Source: Clavibacter californiensis | GTDB lineage: Bacteria > Actinomycetota > Actinomycetes > Actinomycetales > Microbacteriaceae | Assembly (NCBI RefSeq): GCF_021952865.1 | Contig: NZ_CP040792.1 | Coordinates: 1,240,001-1,304,000 of the forward strand | DNA length: 64,000 nt | Direction: 5' to 3' | Notes under the pieces: model-generated | What the model saw: the letters and a program-made list of their open reading frames with translations, nothing else | What the model was told of the DNA's origin: nothing | Database searches by the model: none | Part shown: piece by piece, positions 8,681-17,267 of the stretch | Layout of the letters: each line of letters begins with the position of its first letter | How positions within the stretch are numbered: position 1 is the first letter of the stretch | Position numbers and translations under genes: made by a program

Positions 8681-10516
8681 CTACCGCTTCGCGCGCGGCG
8701 TCCGCGTCGACCGCGTCCGTCCGTGCGACAGCTCGTCGATCGTGAGCGCCGCGCTCACGAGCGCGAGGTGGCTGAGCCCCTGCGGCAGGTTCCCGAGGAA
8801 CGCGTGGCCGTCGGCGTCGATCATCTCGGAGTACAGTCCGACGTCGTTGCCGAGGTCGACCAGCTGGTCCATGAGCTCGCGCGCCTCGTCCATCCGGCCG
8901 ACGCACGCGAGCGCGCCCGCCATCCAGAACCCGCATGCGGTGAACGTGCCCTCCTCCTCCGGCATCCCGGAGTAGCGGTACAGCAGCGGCCCACGGCCGA
9001 GCTCGGAGCGGAGCGCGTCGAGCGTGCGGGACATGCGCTCGCCGCGGTCGAAGCCGGAGATCGAGTGCAGCAGGATGCTCGCGTCGAGCCGCTGGCTGCC
9101 CGGGTGCATGACGTAGGCGCCGCGCCCCTCGTCCCAGCACTCCTCCTCGACCCACGTGCGGATCCGGTCACGCTCGGCACGCCACCTGTCGGGGTCGCCG
9201 GGGATCTGGCCCACCTCGGCGAGCTCGACGGCGCAGTCGAGCGCCTGCCAGCACCCGAGCTTCGAGGTCGTGTAGTGCTGCTCGTCCTCGAGCTCCCACA
9301 TGCCGGCGTCGCGCTTCTGCCACGTGTCGCAGGTGCGGTCGGCGAAGGTCGCGAGCAGGCGGCCGGTGTCGGCATCGAGCACGTTGCCGTCGCGGACGTA
9401 CGTGCGCACCACGTCGAACAGGTCGCCGAAGACGCCGAGCTGGAGCTGGGACTGCGCGTCGTTGCCGTCGACCACGGGGCCGACCCCGCGCCAGCCCGGC
9501 ACCTCGGGGTTCGAGCTGCCCTCGGGCACGGCGCCCTTGAGCGAGTAGAAGACGTGGAGGTCGGGGCCGTTGTCGCGGATGGTGCGGAGCATCCACGACA
9601 CCGCCGCGTGCGTCTCCTCGCGGAGGCCGAACTTCACGAGCGCGTTCACCGTGTAGGCGAGGTCGCGCACCCAGGCGAAGCGGTAGTCCCAGTTCTTGCC
9701 GCCGCCCATCCGCTCGGGCAGCGAGGTCGTCGCGGCCGCGGCGATGGATCCGGTGGGCGCGTGCACGAGCAGCTTGAGCGCGAGGGCGCTGCGCTGCACT
9801 GCCTCGGCCCACTCGCCCTCGTAGCGGAACTCGGCGCTCCAGCCCTCCCAGTTGCGGATGGTGCGGTCGATGCCCTCGTCCACGATCGCCGGGTTCGGGA
9901 TCCGCACGGGCTCCCGCTCGGTCCCGACCAGCGTGATGACGTGACGCGACCCCTCCGTCGTCGTGAACGCGCCGGACACCGACTGCGTGCCGGGCTCGGC
10001 GGGCCCGTGGTCGAGGCCGACGACCGCGAGCGTCACGCCGTCCACACGGATCACGGGCCCGTTGTGCGTCGACTGCACCCACGGCGACGACGTGCCGAGC
10101 GCCGTGCCGGGGGCGACGAGCCAGCTCATGGCGACCTCGCCGGTCAGCCCGTCGATCCGCCGCCCCAGCTCCGACCACGGCAGCCGCCCGGCGACGCCGG
10201 TGACCAGCGCGTCGGTCACGCGCACGCTGCCGGACGCCGTGGTGAACGTGGTGGTGAGCACGTTGGTGCCGGGGACGTAGGCGCGCGTCACCTCGAAGTC
10301 CTCGTCGGGCCGCAGTGTGATCCGGCCGCCGTGCGGGGCGTCGAGGATCGCGGCGAACGCGGGCGGCGTGTGCAGGTCGGGCAGCGGGAGCCAGTCGATG
10401 TCGCCGTCCTCCGCGATGAGCGCGACGGTGCGCCCGTCCCCGATGGCGGCGTAGCTGCGGAGCGCGACGTAGCCGTCGATGCGCTCGGGTGCGGGGCGGG
10501 ATGCGGGGGTGGCCAT
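8681..10516 (-). CDS. Glycoside hydrolase family 15 (glucoamylase/trehalase-like)
   Basis: A 611-residue cytoplasmic enzyme with no signal peptide. The N-terminal beta-sandwich begins DGYVALRSYAAIGDGRTVAL and DGDIDWLPLPDL, as in actinobacterial GH15 proteins. The (alpha/alpha)6 catalytic domain has GGGKNWDYRFAWVRD around residue 265 and, near the end, EGTFTACGFWMAGALA, both conserved in this family. Likely substrates are short alpha-glucans or trehalose; some actinobacterial members are trehalases, so glucan 1,4-alpha-glucosidase is not certain. AGGAG just before the ATG supports the start. The gene stands alone and is separated by 269 bases without other features from the macrodomain gene. 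Confidence 0.88.
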   Translation of the reverse strand: MATPASRPAPERIDGYVALRSYAAIGDGRTVALIAEDGDIDWLPLPDLHTPPAFAAILDAPHGGRITLRPDEDFEVTRAYVPGTNVLTTTFTTASGSVRVTDALVTGVAGRLPWSELGRRIDGLTGEVAMSWLVAPGTALGTSSPWVQSTHNGPVIRVDGVTLAVVGLDHGPAEPGTQSVSGAFTTTEGSRHVITLVGTEREPVRIPNPAIVDEGIDRTIRNWEGWSAEFRYEGEWAEAVQRSALALKLLVHAPTGSIAAAATTSLPERMGGGKNWDYRFAWVRDLAYTVNALVKFGLREETHAAVSWMLRTIRDNGPDLHVFYSLKGAVPEGSSNPEVPGWRGVGPVVDGNDAQSQLQLGVFGDLFDVVRTYVRDGNVLDADTGRLLATFADRTCDTWQKRDAGMWELEDEQHYTTSKLGCWQALDCAVELAEVGQIPGDPDRWRAERDRIRTWVEEECWDEGRGAYVMHPGSQRLDASILLHSISGFDRGERMSRTLDALRSELGRGPLLYRYSGMPEEEGTFTACGFWMAGALACVGRMDEARELMDQLVDLGNDVGLYSEMIDADGHAFLGNLPQGLSHLALVSAALTIDELSHGRTRSTRTPRAKR

Positions 10517-10785
10517 GGGACTCCTGTCGACGCCGGCAGGAGGGCACCGACCCCTCCAGTATCCCCGGGTCGCCCCCGCGCGACCGGGTCGCGGTCCCGC
10601 CGCGGACGCGGCGATCGGCTCGGGATCCCGCTACCGGCCGCCGCGACGAGCCGTCCCATCCGTTCTTCCCCGGGTTCCGAATGGTGCTGATGGGCCCGGA
10701 GCCAACCCGAACGGTTCCGGTCGCCGCTCGCCGGACAGCGTCGTCTCCGCGGGTCGCCCCTCCCGATCCGGGCCAGACTCCACCC

Positions 10786-11319
10786 ATGACCCTGATCGAG
10801 GCCGTGCGCGGCGACATCACCCGGCAGGACGTGGACGCGGTCGTGAACGCGGCGAACTCGTCGCTCCTCGGCGGCGGGGGAGTGGACGGCGCGATCCACC
10901 GGGCGGCCGGCCCCGAGCTCCTCGCCGCCTGCCGACGCATCCGCGAGGACGAGCTGCCCGACGGCCTGCGCGCGGGCGACGCGATCGCGACGCCCGGCTT
11001 CGGGCTGCCGGCGCGCCACGTCATCCACACGGTCGGCCCGGTCTGGTCGTCATCCGACGACCGCACCGCTGTGCTCGCGAGCGCCTACCGCCGGTCGATA
11101 GAGGTGGCGGCGGAGGCTGCGATCCGCAGCATCGCCTTCCCCGCCATCTCGGCGGGCGTCTACGGCTGGCCGGTCGACGACGCGGCGCGCGTGGCGGTGT
11201 CCACGGTGCGCGAGGCGATCGCCGACGGAGCGGGCGACGGGATCGAGCTGGTGCGCTTCGTGCTGTTCTCCGACGAGGTGCTCGCGGAGTTCGAGGCGGC
11301 GCTCGCGTCCGACGCCTGA
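10786..11319 (+). CDS. Macrodomain protein, O-acetyl-ADP-ribose deacetylase-like
   Basis: A 177-residue single macrodomain, the usual length for MacroD/YmdB-type enzymes that remove ADP-ribose or deacetylate O-acetyl-ADP-ribose. The signature VDAVVNAANSSLLGGGGVDG binds the distal ribose, GDAIATPGFGLPARHVIHTVGP follows in the usual order, and SIAFPAISAGVYGWP forms the phosphate loop. The open frame extends upstream to 10489, but homology starts at MTLIEAVRGDITRQ, so ATG 10786 is chosen. It ends just before a bidirectional hairpin shared with the tRNA cluster. Confidence 0.87.
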   Translation: MTLIEAVRGDITRQDVDAVVNAANSSLLGGGGVDGAIHRAAGPELLAACRRIREDELPDGLRAGDAIATPGFGLPARHVIHTVGPVWSSSDDRTAVLASAYRRSIEVAAEAAIRSIAFPAISAGVYGWPVDDAARVAVSTVREAIADGAGDGIELVRFVLFSDEVLAEFEAALASDA

Positions 11320-11358
11320 GCCGGATCGGAGCGGCGCGACGCGAGCCGGGGAAGACGA

Positions 11359-11393
11359 ACGCCGGCCCTGCCGTCGAGGACGGGGACCGGCGT
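11359..11393. terminator. Hairpin between macrodomain gene and tRNA-Phe
   Basis: ACGCCGG at 11359-11365 pairs with CCGGCGT at 11387-11393, and CCGTC/GACGG forms an inner stem. It lies between the convergent macrodomain gene and the tRNA cluster. Reading along the minus strand it is followed by TCGTCTTCC, so it may end the tRNA transcript; it can act on both strands. Confidence 0.6.
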
Positions 11394-11397
11394 GATG

Positions 11398-11470
11398 TGC
11401 CTGGACGCGGCGTCGATCCGCGGACCTTTCGATTTTCAGTCGAACGCTCTACCAACTGAGCTACCCAGGC
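11398..11470 (-). tRNA. tRNA-Phe (GAA)
   Basis: Reading the minus strand, the acceptor stem GCCTGGG pairs with TCCAGGC, the D arm is GCTCAGTTGGTAGAGC, and the anticodon arm TTCGA-CTGAAAA-TCGAA shows anticodon GAA. The T arm is CGCGG-ATCGACG-CCGCG. The gene is 73 bases; CCA is not encoded, unlike its two neighbours. Confidence 0.95.
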
Positions 11471-11509
11471 GAGCGGGCGACTTGCGAGAAGACGCCCACA
11501 TCGGACAGA

Positions 11510-11531
11510 AGCCCTCTCGTGAGAGAGGGCT
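11510..11531. terminator. Perfect hairpin between tRNA-Asp and tRNA-Phe
   Basis: AGCCCTCTC pairs with GAGAGGGCT (nine base pairs) around a four-base loop. It lies nine bases downstream of tRNA-Asp on the minus strand. With only a short T-rich tail (TTCTGT) it may be a partial terminator or a processing signal that sets tRNA-Phe apart from the upstream tRNAs. Confidence 0.55.
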
Positions 11532-11539
11532 CATATCCG

Positions 11540-11616
11540 TGGCGACCCTGACGGGACTTGAACCCGCGACCTCCGCCGTGACAGGGCGGCACGCTAACCA
11601 GCTGCGCTACAGGGCC
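11540..11616 (-). tRNA. tRNA-Asp (GTC)
   Basis: On the minus strand the acceptor GGCCCTG pairs with CAGGGTC, followed by G and an encoded CCA. The D arm is GCGCAGCTGGTTAGCG-like, and the anticodon arm CCGCC-CTGTCAC-GGCGG gives anticodon GTC. The T arm contains GGGTTCAAGTCCC. It lies between tRNA-Glu and tRNA-Phe in one cluster. Confidence 0.95.
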
Positions 11617-11648
11617 TTGCTTGTCGATCACATTGCTTGTCGATCACA
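11617..11648. repeat. 16-base tandem duplication between tRNA genes
   Basis: TTGCTTGTCGATCACA occurs twice in perfect tandem at 11617-11632 and 11633-11648, filling almost all the spacer between tRNA-Asp and tRNA-Glu. It looks like a recent slip duplication of the spacer. Confidence 0.9.
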
Positions 11649-11653
11649 TTGCC

Positions 11654-11729
11654 TGGTGACCCCAACGGGATTCGAACCCGTGTTAACGCCGTGAAAGGGC
11701 GCCGTCCTAGGCCACTAAACGATGGGGCC
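11654..11729 (-). tRNA. tRNA-Glu (TTC)
   Basis: On the minus strand the acceptor GGCCCCA pairs with TGGGGTC, then A and an encoded CCA. The anticodon arm GCGCC-CTTTCAC-GGCGT gives anticodon TTC, and the T arm has CGGGTTCGAATCCCG. It is the first tRNA of the cluster, about 35 bases after a likely promoter. Confidence 0.95.
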
Positions 11730-11770
11730 GCTCGCCCTGGTCTCCCAGGTCTCGCAGCAACCGACACGTC

Positions 11771-11800
11771 AGCATAACCGCACTCCGGGCAAGGACTCAA
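11771..11800 (-). promoter_or_regulatory. Promoter of the tRNA cluster
   Basis: Reading the minus strand, TTGAGT (11800-11795) is separated by 18 bases from TATGCT (11776-11771), a good sigma-70-type promoter. It points towards tRNA-Glu, whose 5' end is about 35 bases downstream of the expected start. Confidence 0.6.
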
Positions 11801-12139
11801 ATCGGCCGTCCCCATGCGCCGCCTCGCCCCGCGGGCATGCGGATCGAGCGGCGTGTCGCCTCCTCATGCGCGGGCTCGGCAGCGGGCTGCGGGCGCCCGT
11901 CCTGGCCTCCTGCCAGGTTCACGACACGGCCAGCGCGCTGCCGCGATGTGCCCCTTCCGCGGGGTTAGCCTTCGCTCGACCCTCCCGGGGAGGGGATCCC
12001 CGTGGTGGATCCCCGCGTCGGCGCGCTGTGCGCCGCCGGACCCCGTTGCTACTGTGAGAGCCGGTGAAGGCGTGACGGATGTCATCCGCGCTCCCCGCCG
12101 GCCCTGCAGGGAGGCGCAGCCGGCCAGCCGGGCGACACG
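11801..12139. other. Gene-poor spacer upstream of the peptidase pair
   Basis: No convincing gene is present; open frames here have no homology-like features and no ribosome site. An extended -10 box TGCTACTGT at about 12047-12055 probably belongs to the promoter of the M23 peptidase gene, without a clear -35 box. The rest holds nothing I can assign. Confidence 0.5.
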
Positions 12140-13450
12140 ATGATCGGGATCACCATGCACCATGACCTCCTCCGGAGCGCGCGAGCCACGGGCGCCCGAC
12201 GTCCGCGCCCGCGCGGCCGCCGCGGCCTCCAGGCCGTCGTCGCCATCGTCGCCGTCCTCCTCACCGGCTCGATCGCCGCTCCCGCCCACGCCGACACCTT
12301 CGCCTCCTGGGACGACGTGCAGAAGGCGCGCGGTGACGAGCAGGCGCAGCAGGCGCTCGTGCAGCGGATCAACGACGAGATCGCCTCCCTCCAGCAGAAG
12401 GTCGCCGACGCGCAGGCCCTCGTGGTCCAGCGCGGTGACGAGCACGACAAGGCCCAGCAGGACGCCGACAACAAGCACGCCGAGACCGTCCTGCTCCAGG
12501 AGAAGGTCGACGCGGCCGCCGCGAAGGCCACGAAGTCCCAGGAGCAGGCTGCCGGCCTCGCCAAGCAGCTGATGCGCTCCGGCGGCCAGAACCTCTCCGG
12601 CACCCTCCTCCTCAGTGAGGGCGACGGCACCGACGACCTCCTCGACAAGCTCGGCACCATGAGCAAGGTCGCCGAGAAGTCCGACCAGATCTACGCCATC
12701 GCGCTCCAGGACCGCAACGCCGCCAAGTCCCTCAGCGACCAGGCCCAGGTGGCGCTCACGGAGCTCGACGCGTTGAACGCGAAGGCCGAGCAGCTCCTCG
12801 AGGAGGCCGCCCAGGCGCAGATGGACCTCGAGCAGGCGCTCGAGGACCAGAGCGCGCAGAAGGCCGACGCCGACGCGAAGCTCTCCGTCATCACGGAGAA
12901 CCGCGAGGCCACCGAGGACGACTACCAGGCGGGCGTCCGCAAGCGCCAGGCGGACGCGGACGCGCTCGCCGCGAGCCAGGGCGCCTCGGGCGGCGGGGTG
13001 TCGACCGGCGCCATCAGCGCATCCGGCTGGACCGCGCCGCTTCTCGGAGCCAGCACGAGCAGCCCCTTCGGGTACCGGATCCACCCGATCTACCACACCA
13101 AGATCATGCACGCGGGCGAGGACCTCGTCCGCGGCTACAGCTGCGGCGAGACCCAGTACGCGGCGCACTCGGGCACCGTGGCCTTCGCGGGTCGCAACGG
13201 CGGGTACGGCAACTACATCCGCATCGACCACGGCGGCGGCGTCTCCTCGGCCTACGGGCACATCGTGGACGGCGGAACCCTCGTCCGCACCGGCCAGCAG
13301 GTCGTCGCGGGCCAGCCCATCGCCTACACGGGGACCACGGGCGGATCGACCGGCTGCCACCTCCACTTCGAGATCCGCATCAACGGGAACGCCGTCGACC
13401 CGGTGGCGTTCATGCACGGCCAGGGCGTCACCATCAGCAGCACGCATTGA
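12140..13450 (+). CDS. Secreted M23 peptidase with N-terminal coiled coil
   Basis: A 436-residue secreted protein. A twin-arginine-rich, basic N-region leads into VVAIVAVLLTGSIAAPAHA, a signal peptide ending with AHA. Residues about 55-290 form a long Ala/Gln/Lys/Glu-rich coiled coil like that of EnvC- and NlpD-type regulators. The C-terminal domain (about 295-436) is an M23 zinc metallopeptidase: HAGEDL supplies the first His/Asp ligands and HLHFEI the HxH pair. It should cleave, or control cleavage of, peptidoglycan cross-links. ATG at 12140 is the longest; ATGs at 12155 or nearby are possible. It is directly followed by a paralogous hydrolase gene. Confidence 0.87.
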   Translation: MIGITMHHDLLRSARATGARRPRPRGRRGLQAVVAIVAVLLTGSIAAPAHADTFASWDDVQKARGDEQAQQALVQRINDEIASLQQKVADAQALVVQRGDEHDKAQQDADNKHAETVLLQEKVDAAAAKATKSQEQAAGLAKQLMRSGGQNLSGTLLLSEGDGTDDLLDKLGTMSKVAEKSDQIYAIALQDRNAAKSLSDQAQVALTELDALNAKAEQLLEEAAQAQMDLEQALEDQSAQKADADAKLSVITENREATEDDYQAGVRKRQADADALAASQGASGGGVSTGAISASGWTAPLLGASTSSPFGYRIHPIYHTKIMHAGEDLVRGYSCGETQYAAHSGTVAFAGRNGGYGNYIRIDHGGGVSSAYGHIVDGGTLVRTGQQVVAGQPIAYTGTTGGSTGCHLHFEIRINGNAVDPVAFMHGQGVTISSTH

Positions 13451-13463
13451 CATGAGGAACGAC

Positions 13464-14840
13464 ATGACACACCTCCGCCCGACCACGGTCGTCATCTCCA
13501 CGATCGCCGTGGGCGTGATCGCGGTGTCCAGCGGCGTCGCCGCCCAGACCGCGTTCGCCGCGACCGACTACCCCTCGTGGGCCGACGTGCAGGCAGCCAA
13601 GGCGGACCAGGCGCAGACGCAGGCGGCCATCGACCGCGTGACCCAGCTCGTGACGGGGCTGCAGGATTCCGCGGACCAGGCCAACACAGCCGCCATGGTC
13701 GCGGGCGAGAAGTACGCCGAGGCGCAGGCCGCGCGCGACGCCCAGGCTGACAAGCTCGCGCGGCTGGAGAAGAAGGCGGACGAGGCGCAGGCCACCGCCC
13801 TCACCAGCCGGATGCGGGCCGGCCTCCTCGCGAGCCACCTCGCGCGGGCCGGCGGCCAGGACATCACCGCGAGCCTCTTCGCCTCCGACGGCGACGACGC
13901 GGAGGAGCTGCTGCGCTCCCTCGGCACCATGTCGAAGCTCTCCGAGAGCACGCAGACCGTGTACCAGCAGGCCCTCGCGGACCGCAACAGCGCTGCGTCG
14001 CTGAGCGACCAGGCGCAGGTCGCCAAGGACGAGCTCGCGCGCCTCGCGGACGAGGCGCAGAAGTCGCTCGACGAGGCGAACGCGGCCGCAGCGACGGCTC
14101 AGGCGGCGGTGGCCGAGCAGACGCGCAACAGCGACCAGCTCATCGCGCAGCTGGCGCTCCTCAAGGACTCGACCTCGGAGATCGAGGCGCAGTACATCCA
14201 GAGCATCACGCAGCCGCCGATCCCCGCGGCCGCCGGGGCGGCGCCGTCCGGCGGCGGTTCCTCGTCAGACGGTGGTTCCCCATCGGGCGGCGCCGCATCG
14301 GGCGGCGGGTCCTCCACCGGTGGCGGGTCCTCGTCCGGTGGCGGCGGATCCTCCAGCGCCCCGGCTCCCGCTCCCGCGCAGCCCGCGCCGGCCCCGGCGC
14401 CGCAGCAGCCCTCGCGTCCGGCTCCGGCCCCCGCGCCCGCACCGGCGCCGGCTCCCGCCCCGTCCGGCAACGCCGCGCAGGTCGCGATCTCGTTCGCCAA
14501 GGCGCAGCTCGGCGAGCCGTACGTCTTCGGCGGCGAGGGCAACGGCTGGGACTGCTCGGGCCTCGTGATGATGGCCTACCGCGCGGCCGGCATCGACGTC
14601 GGAGGCCACTCCGTGAGCAGCCAGTACAACAAGATGCAGGCCCAGGGCCGGCTCGTCCCGTTCTCGCAGCGGCAGGCGGGCGACATCGTGTTCTGGAAGA
14701 ACGGCAGCGGGTTCTACCACGACGCCCTCTCGCTGGGCGGGAACACCATCATCGCGGCGCCGAAGCCCGGCGACGTGGTGAAGATCCAGAGCCTCTGGGG
14801 CGGCAGTGACCTCATGCCCTACGTCGGCCGACCCGGCTGA
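13464..14840 (+). CDS. Secreted NlpC/P60 hydrolase with coiled coil and Pro/Gly linker
   Basis: A secreted protein of about 458 residues. A signal peptide ending AAQTAFA is followed by a coiled coil (about residues 35-250) closely similar to that of the upstream M23 protein: both have SWxDVQ at the mature N-terminus, LGTMSK, and DRNxAxSLSDQAQV. A Gly/Ser then Pro/Ala-rich linker (about 255-335) precedes an NlpC/P60 domain with YVFGGEGNGWDCSGLV (catalytic Cys) and FYHDALSLGG (catalytic His). It should be a cell-wall endopeptidase of the RipA type. The ATG at 13464 has AGGA five bases upstream and is preferred over ATG 13452, which has none. It starts just after the M23 gene and is probably co-transcribed. 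Confidence 0.87.
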   Translation: MTHLRPTTVVISTIAVGVIAVSSGVAAQTAFAATDYPSWADVQAAKADQAQTQAAIDRVTQLVTGLQDSADQANTAAMVAGEKYAEAQAARDAQADKLARLEKKADEAQATALTSRMRAGLLASHLARAGGQDITASLFASDGDDAEELLRSLGTMSKLSESTQTVYQQALADRNSAASLSDQAQVAKDELARLADEAQKSLDEANAAAATAQAAVAEQTRNSDQLIAQLALLKDSTSEIEAQYIQSITQPPIPAAAGAAPSGGGSSSDGGSPSGGAASGGGSSTGGGSSSGGGGSSSAPAPAPAQPAPAPAPQQPSRPAPAPAPAPAPAPAPSGNAAQVAISFAKAQLGEPYVFGGEGNGWDCSGLVMMAYRAAGIDVGGHSVSSQYNKMQAQGRLVPFSQRQAGDIVFWKNGSGFYHDALSLGGNTIIAAPKPGDVVKIQSLWGGSDLMPYVGRPG

Positions 14841-14869
14841 TCCCCATCCGGCCGATCCCGGCCCGGACG

Positions 14870-14916
14870 CGACGACGCCCGCCTCACCGCATCTGCTGCG
14901 GGGGCGGGCGTCGTCG
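14870..14916. terminator. Bidirectional terminator
   Basis: CGACGACGCCCGCC at 14870-14883 pairs perfectly with GGCGGGCGTCGTCG at 14903-14916. It lies between the convergent NlpC/P60 and ppa genes and would serve both. Confidence 0.75.
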
Positions 14917-14949
14917 TGTCAGCCGCGCGGGCTCAGGGGATGACGCGGA

Positions 14950-15477
14950 TCAGGCGTCCTCGTCCGGCTCGCCGCCGTGGCCGTGGCCGTCGCCCTCGGC
15001 CTGGAGCTTCTCGAAGCCCGCCTGCACGATGCGCTCGGCCTCGGCTGCGTCTCCCCACCCCTCCGTCTTGACCCACTTGCCGGGCTCGAGGTCCTTGTAG
15101 TGCTCGAAGAAGTGCTCGATCTCGTTGCGCGTCTGCTGCGGCACGTCGTCGATGTCCTGGATGTGCGCCCAGCGCGGGTCCTTGGCGGGGACGCCGATGA
15201 CCTTGGAGTCGATGCCGGCCTCGTCGCTCATGTTGAACACGCCGACCGGGCGGATGGAGACGCCGACGCCGGGGAAGACCGGGTACTCGAGGAGCACGAG
15301 CACGTCGACGGGGTCGCCGTCGAGGCCCAGCGTGTTCTCGAAGTAGCCGTAGTCGGTGGGGTAGACGAACGACGTGAAGAGCACCCGGTCCAGGTACACG
15401 CGACCTGTCTCGTGGTCGACCTCGTACTTGTTGCGGGACCCCTTGGGGATTTCGACGACGACGTCGTAGCTGGCCAT
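14950..15477 (-). CDS. ppa: Inorganic pyrophosphatase
   Basis: A 175-residue family I soluble pyrophosphatase that hydrolyses pyrophosphate to phosphate in the cytoplasm. It has the family signature DGDPVDVLV with its metal-binding aspartates, an N-terminal [30 protein letters not shown], and [15 protein letters not shown]. Length is normal except for a His/Gly/Asp-rich tail of about 20 residues ([12 protein letters not shown]). The frame stays open far upstream but homology begins at [13 protein letters not shown], so ATG at 15477 is the start. It is divergent from tilS. Confidence 0.97.
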   Translation of the reverse strand: MASYDVVVEIPKGSRNKYEVDHETGRVYLDRVLFTSFVYPTDYGYFENTLGLDGDPVDVLVLLEYPVFPGVGVSIRPVGVFNMSDEAGIDSKVIGVPAKDPRWAHIQDIDDVPQQTRNEIEHFFEHYKDLEPGKWVKTEGWGDAAEAERIVQAGFEKLQAEGDGHGHGGEPDEDA

Positions 15478-15519
15478 GCGCGTGCTCCTCGTGGTTCTGA
15501 CGTGGGCGGATTGCTGCCA

Positions 15520-15525
15520 TAACGT
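15520..15525 (+). promoter_or_regulatory. Possible -10 box of leaderless tilS transcript
   Basis: TAACGT ends six bases before the tilS ATG and no ribosome site is seen. This spacing suggests transcription may start at or next to the start codon. No clear -35 box was found. Confidence 0.35.
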
Positions 15526-15531
15526 TAGTGG

Positions 15532-16557
15532 ATGCCCTCTGAGCGCCCCCGTCTCACCCCCGCCGTCGCGGACCTCAGGCGGGCGGTCCGCGAGACGCTC
15601 GCCGGCCTCGACCCGTCCTCGTCCGGACCCGTCCTCGTCGCCCTCTCCGGCGGCGCCGACTCGCTCGCCCTCGCCGCGGCCGCCGCCTTCGAGGGTCCCC
15701 GCGCGGGCGTCGCCCTGGGTGCCGTCGTCATCGACCACGGGCTGCAGGACGGATCCGCGGCCGTCGCCGAACGGGCTGCCGACGCCGCGCGCGCCCTCGG
15801 CCTCGCTCCGGTCGTCGTGACGCTCGTGCGGGTGGACAGGAGCCCATCCGGTCCCGAGGCCGCCGCCCGGGCCGCCCGCTACGCCGCGTTCGACGACGCG
15901 CTCCGGGAGACCGGATCCCGCGCGCTGCTCCTCGCCCACACCCTCGACGACCAGGCGGAGACCGTCCTGCTCGGGCTCGCCCGGGGATCCGGCGCCGCGA
16001 GCCTGCACGGCATGGCCGCGTCGACGGCCGCGCGCGCGGCCGACGCCGTGTACCTGCGGCCGCTGCTCGGGATCCGCGCGGCCGTCACCCGCGCCGCGTG
16101 CGCCGACCAGGGCCTCGACCCCTGGCAGGACCCGCACAACGCGGATCCCGCCTACGCCCGCGTGCGCGTCCGCCACGACGTCCTGCCGCTGCTCGAGCGC
16201 GAGCTCGGCCCCGGGATCGCGGAGGCCCTCGCCCGCACGGCCGACCAGCTGCGCGAGGACGACGACGCGCTCGAGCACTTCGCCGCCGAGATGATCGAGG
16301 AGATCGCCGACCACGCCGAGGCCGGCATCTCCCTCGAGGTCGCCTCGCTCCTGGCCGCGCCGCCCGCGCTGCGACACCGGCTGATCCGCCTCGCCGCGCG
16401 CGAGGAGTTCGCGGCGCATCTGTCGCGGACGCACGTCCTGGAGGTCGCGCGGCTCGTCACCGACTGGCACGGGCAGGGGCCCGTCGACCTGCCGGGCGTT
16501 AGGGTCGTACGCAAGGACGGGCTCATCGTCCTCAGCGCCAGGACGACGGAAGAGTGA
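15532..16557 (+). CDS. tilS: tRNA(Ile)-lysidine synthase
   Basis: A 341-residue cytoplasmic enzyme that modifies C34 of the CAU-anticodon tRNA-Ile to lysidine, so it reads AUA. The PP-loop ATPase motif [12 protein letters not shown] is near residue 37, followed by [10 protein letters not shown] and [21 protein letters not shown], all typical of TilS. It has the shorter actinobacterial form with a reduced C-terminal region. It is one base upstream of hpt with no terminator, the usual tilS-hpt-ftsH order. There is no ribosome site before the ATG, and a -10-like box lies only six bases away. Confidence 0.95.
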   Translation: MPSERPRLTPAVADLRRAVRETLAGLDPSSSGPVLVALSGGADSLALAAAAAFEGPRAGVALGAVVIDHGLQDGSAAVAERAADAARALGLAPVVVTLVRVDRSPSGPEAAARAARYAAFDDALRETGSRALLLAHTLDDQAETVLLGLARGSGAASLHGMAASTAARAADAVYLRPLLGIRAAVTRAACADQGLDPWQDPHNADPAYARVRVRHDVLPLLERELGPGIAEALARTADQLREDDDALEHFAAEMIEEIADHAEAGISLEVASLLAAPPALRHRLIRLAAREEFAAHLSRTHVLEVARLVTDWHGQGPVDLPGVRVVRKDGLIVLSARTTEE

Positions 16558-16558
16558 C

Positions 16559-17110
16559 ATGAGATCCATCGACATCGCCGACGACCTGACCGAGGTCCTC
16601 CACACCGAGGAGGAGATCCACGGCCGCATCGCCGAGATGTGCCGCGAGATCGAGCGCGACAACCCGGGGGAGGAGCTGCTCCTCGTGGGCGTGCTCAAGG
16701 GCGCGGTCATGGTCATGGCCGACCTCGCGCGCGAGCTCGAGCTGCCGATCCACATGGACTGGATGGCGGTCAGCTCCTACGGCTCCGGCACCAAGTCGAG
16801 CGGCGTCGTCCGCATCCTCAAGGACCTCGACGCCGACCTCACCGGCCGTCGCGTGCTCATCGTCGAGGACATCATCGACTCCGGCCTCACGCTCTCCTGG
16901 CTGCTGGCCAACCTGCGCTCGCGCGGGGCCGCGAGCGTCGAGGTGTGCGCCCTCCTGCGCAAGCCCGAGGCCGCGAAGATCGCGGTCGACGTGAAGTACG
17001 TGGGCTTCGAGATCCCGGACGACTTCGTGGTCGGCTACGGCCTCGACTTCGCCGAGCGCTACCGCAACCTCCGCGACGTGGCGATCCTCGCGCCGCACGT
17101 CTACAGCTGA
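16559..17110 (+). CDS. hpt: Hypoxanthine phosphoribosyltransferase
   Basis: A 183-residue purine-salvage enzyme converting hypoxanthine (and guanine) with PRPP to IMP/GMP. The PRPP-binding motif [14 protein letters not shown] is clear, as are [19 protein letters not shown] near the N-terminus and [17 protein letters not shown] near the end. Normal length for the family. It begins immediately after the tilS stop with GGAAGAG as ribosome site, and lies upstream of ftsH, a conserved trio. Confidence 0.96.
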   Translation: MRSIDIADDLTEVLHTEEEIHGRIAEMCREIERDNPGEELLLVGVLKGAVMVMADLARELELPIHMDWMAVSSYGSGTKSSGVVRILKDLDADLTGRRVLIVEDIIDSGLTLSWLLANLRSRGAASVEVCALLRKPEAAKIAVDVKYVGFEIPDDFVVGYGLDFAERYRNLRDVAILAPHVYS

Positions 17111-17195
17111 GGCGCCCCGCTCCTCTTGCCCGCCTCCATGCCGGCGCACGTTCGGCTGGCGGCGAACACCGCGGCCACGCTCAGACGGCCGCTTG

Positions 17196-17201
17196 TATCC
17201 T
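17196..17201 (+). promoter_or_regulatory. Possible -10 box of the ftsH promoter
   Basis: TATCCT preceded by TG lies 66 bases upstream of the ftsH ATG, in the 157-base gap after hpt. No convincing -35 box is present, so this is a weak call. AGAAAGGTG lies between but is too far from the ATG to be its ribosome site. Confidence 0.35.
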
Positions 17202-17267
17202 CGAGACATCTCGTCGCCGTACGGCGCGGCACGGGCAGAAAGGTGTCGGGCCCGCGCCCCTACGCTC

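Noticed and set aside
8681-10516. Secreted glucoamylase
   Set aside because: No signal peptide is present at the N-terminus; the protein is more likely cytoplasmic.
11617-11648. Tandem 16-base repeat as a possible CRISPR or attachment site
   Set aside because: There are only two contiguous copies without spacers, no cas genes, and no integrase or mobile genes near the tRNAs.
12140-13450. Tat-exported protein because of the arginine-rich N-terminus
   Set aside because: The arginines are scattered ([10 protein letters not shown]) and no clear twin-arginine consensus followed by FLK is seen; ordinary Sec export is as likely.
14230-14470. Gly/Ser and Pro/Ala repeats as a mobile or phase-variable element
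   Set aside because: They encode the flexible linker of the NlpC/P60 protein and keep the frame; there is no sign of a mobile element.
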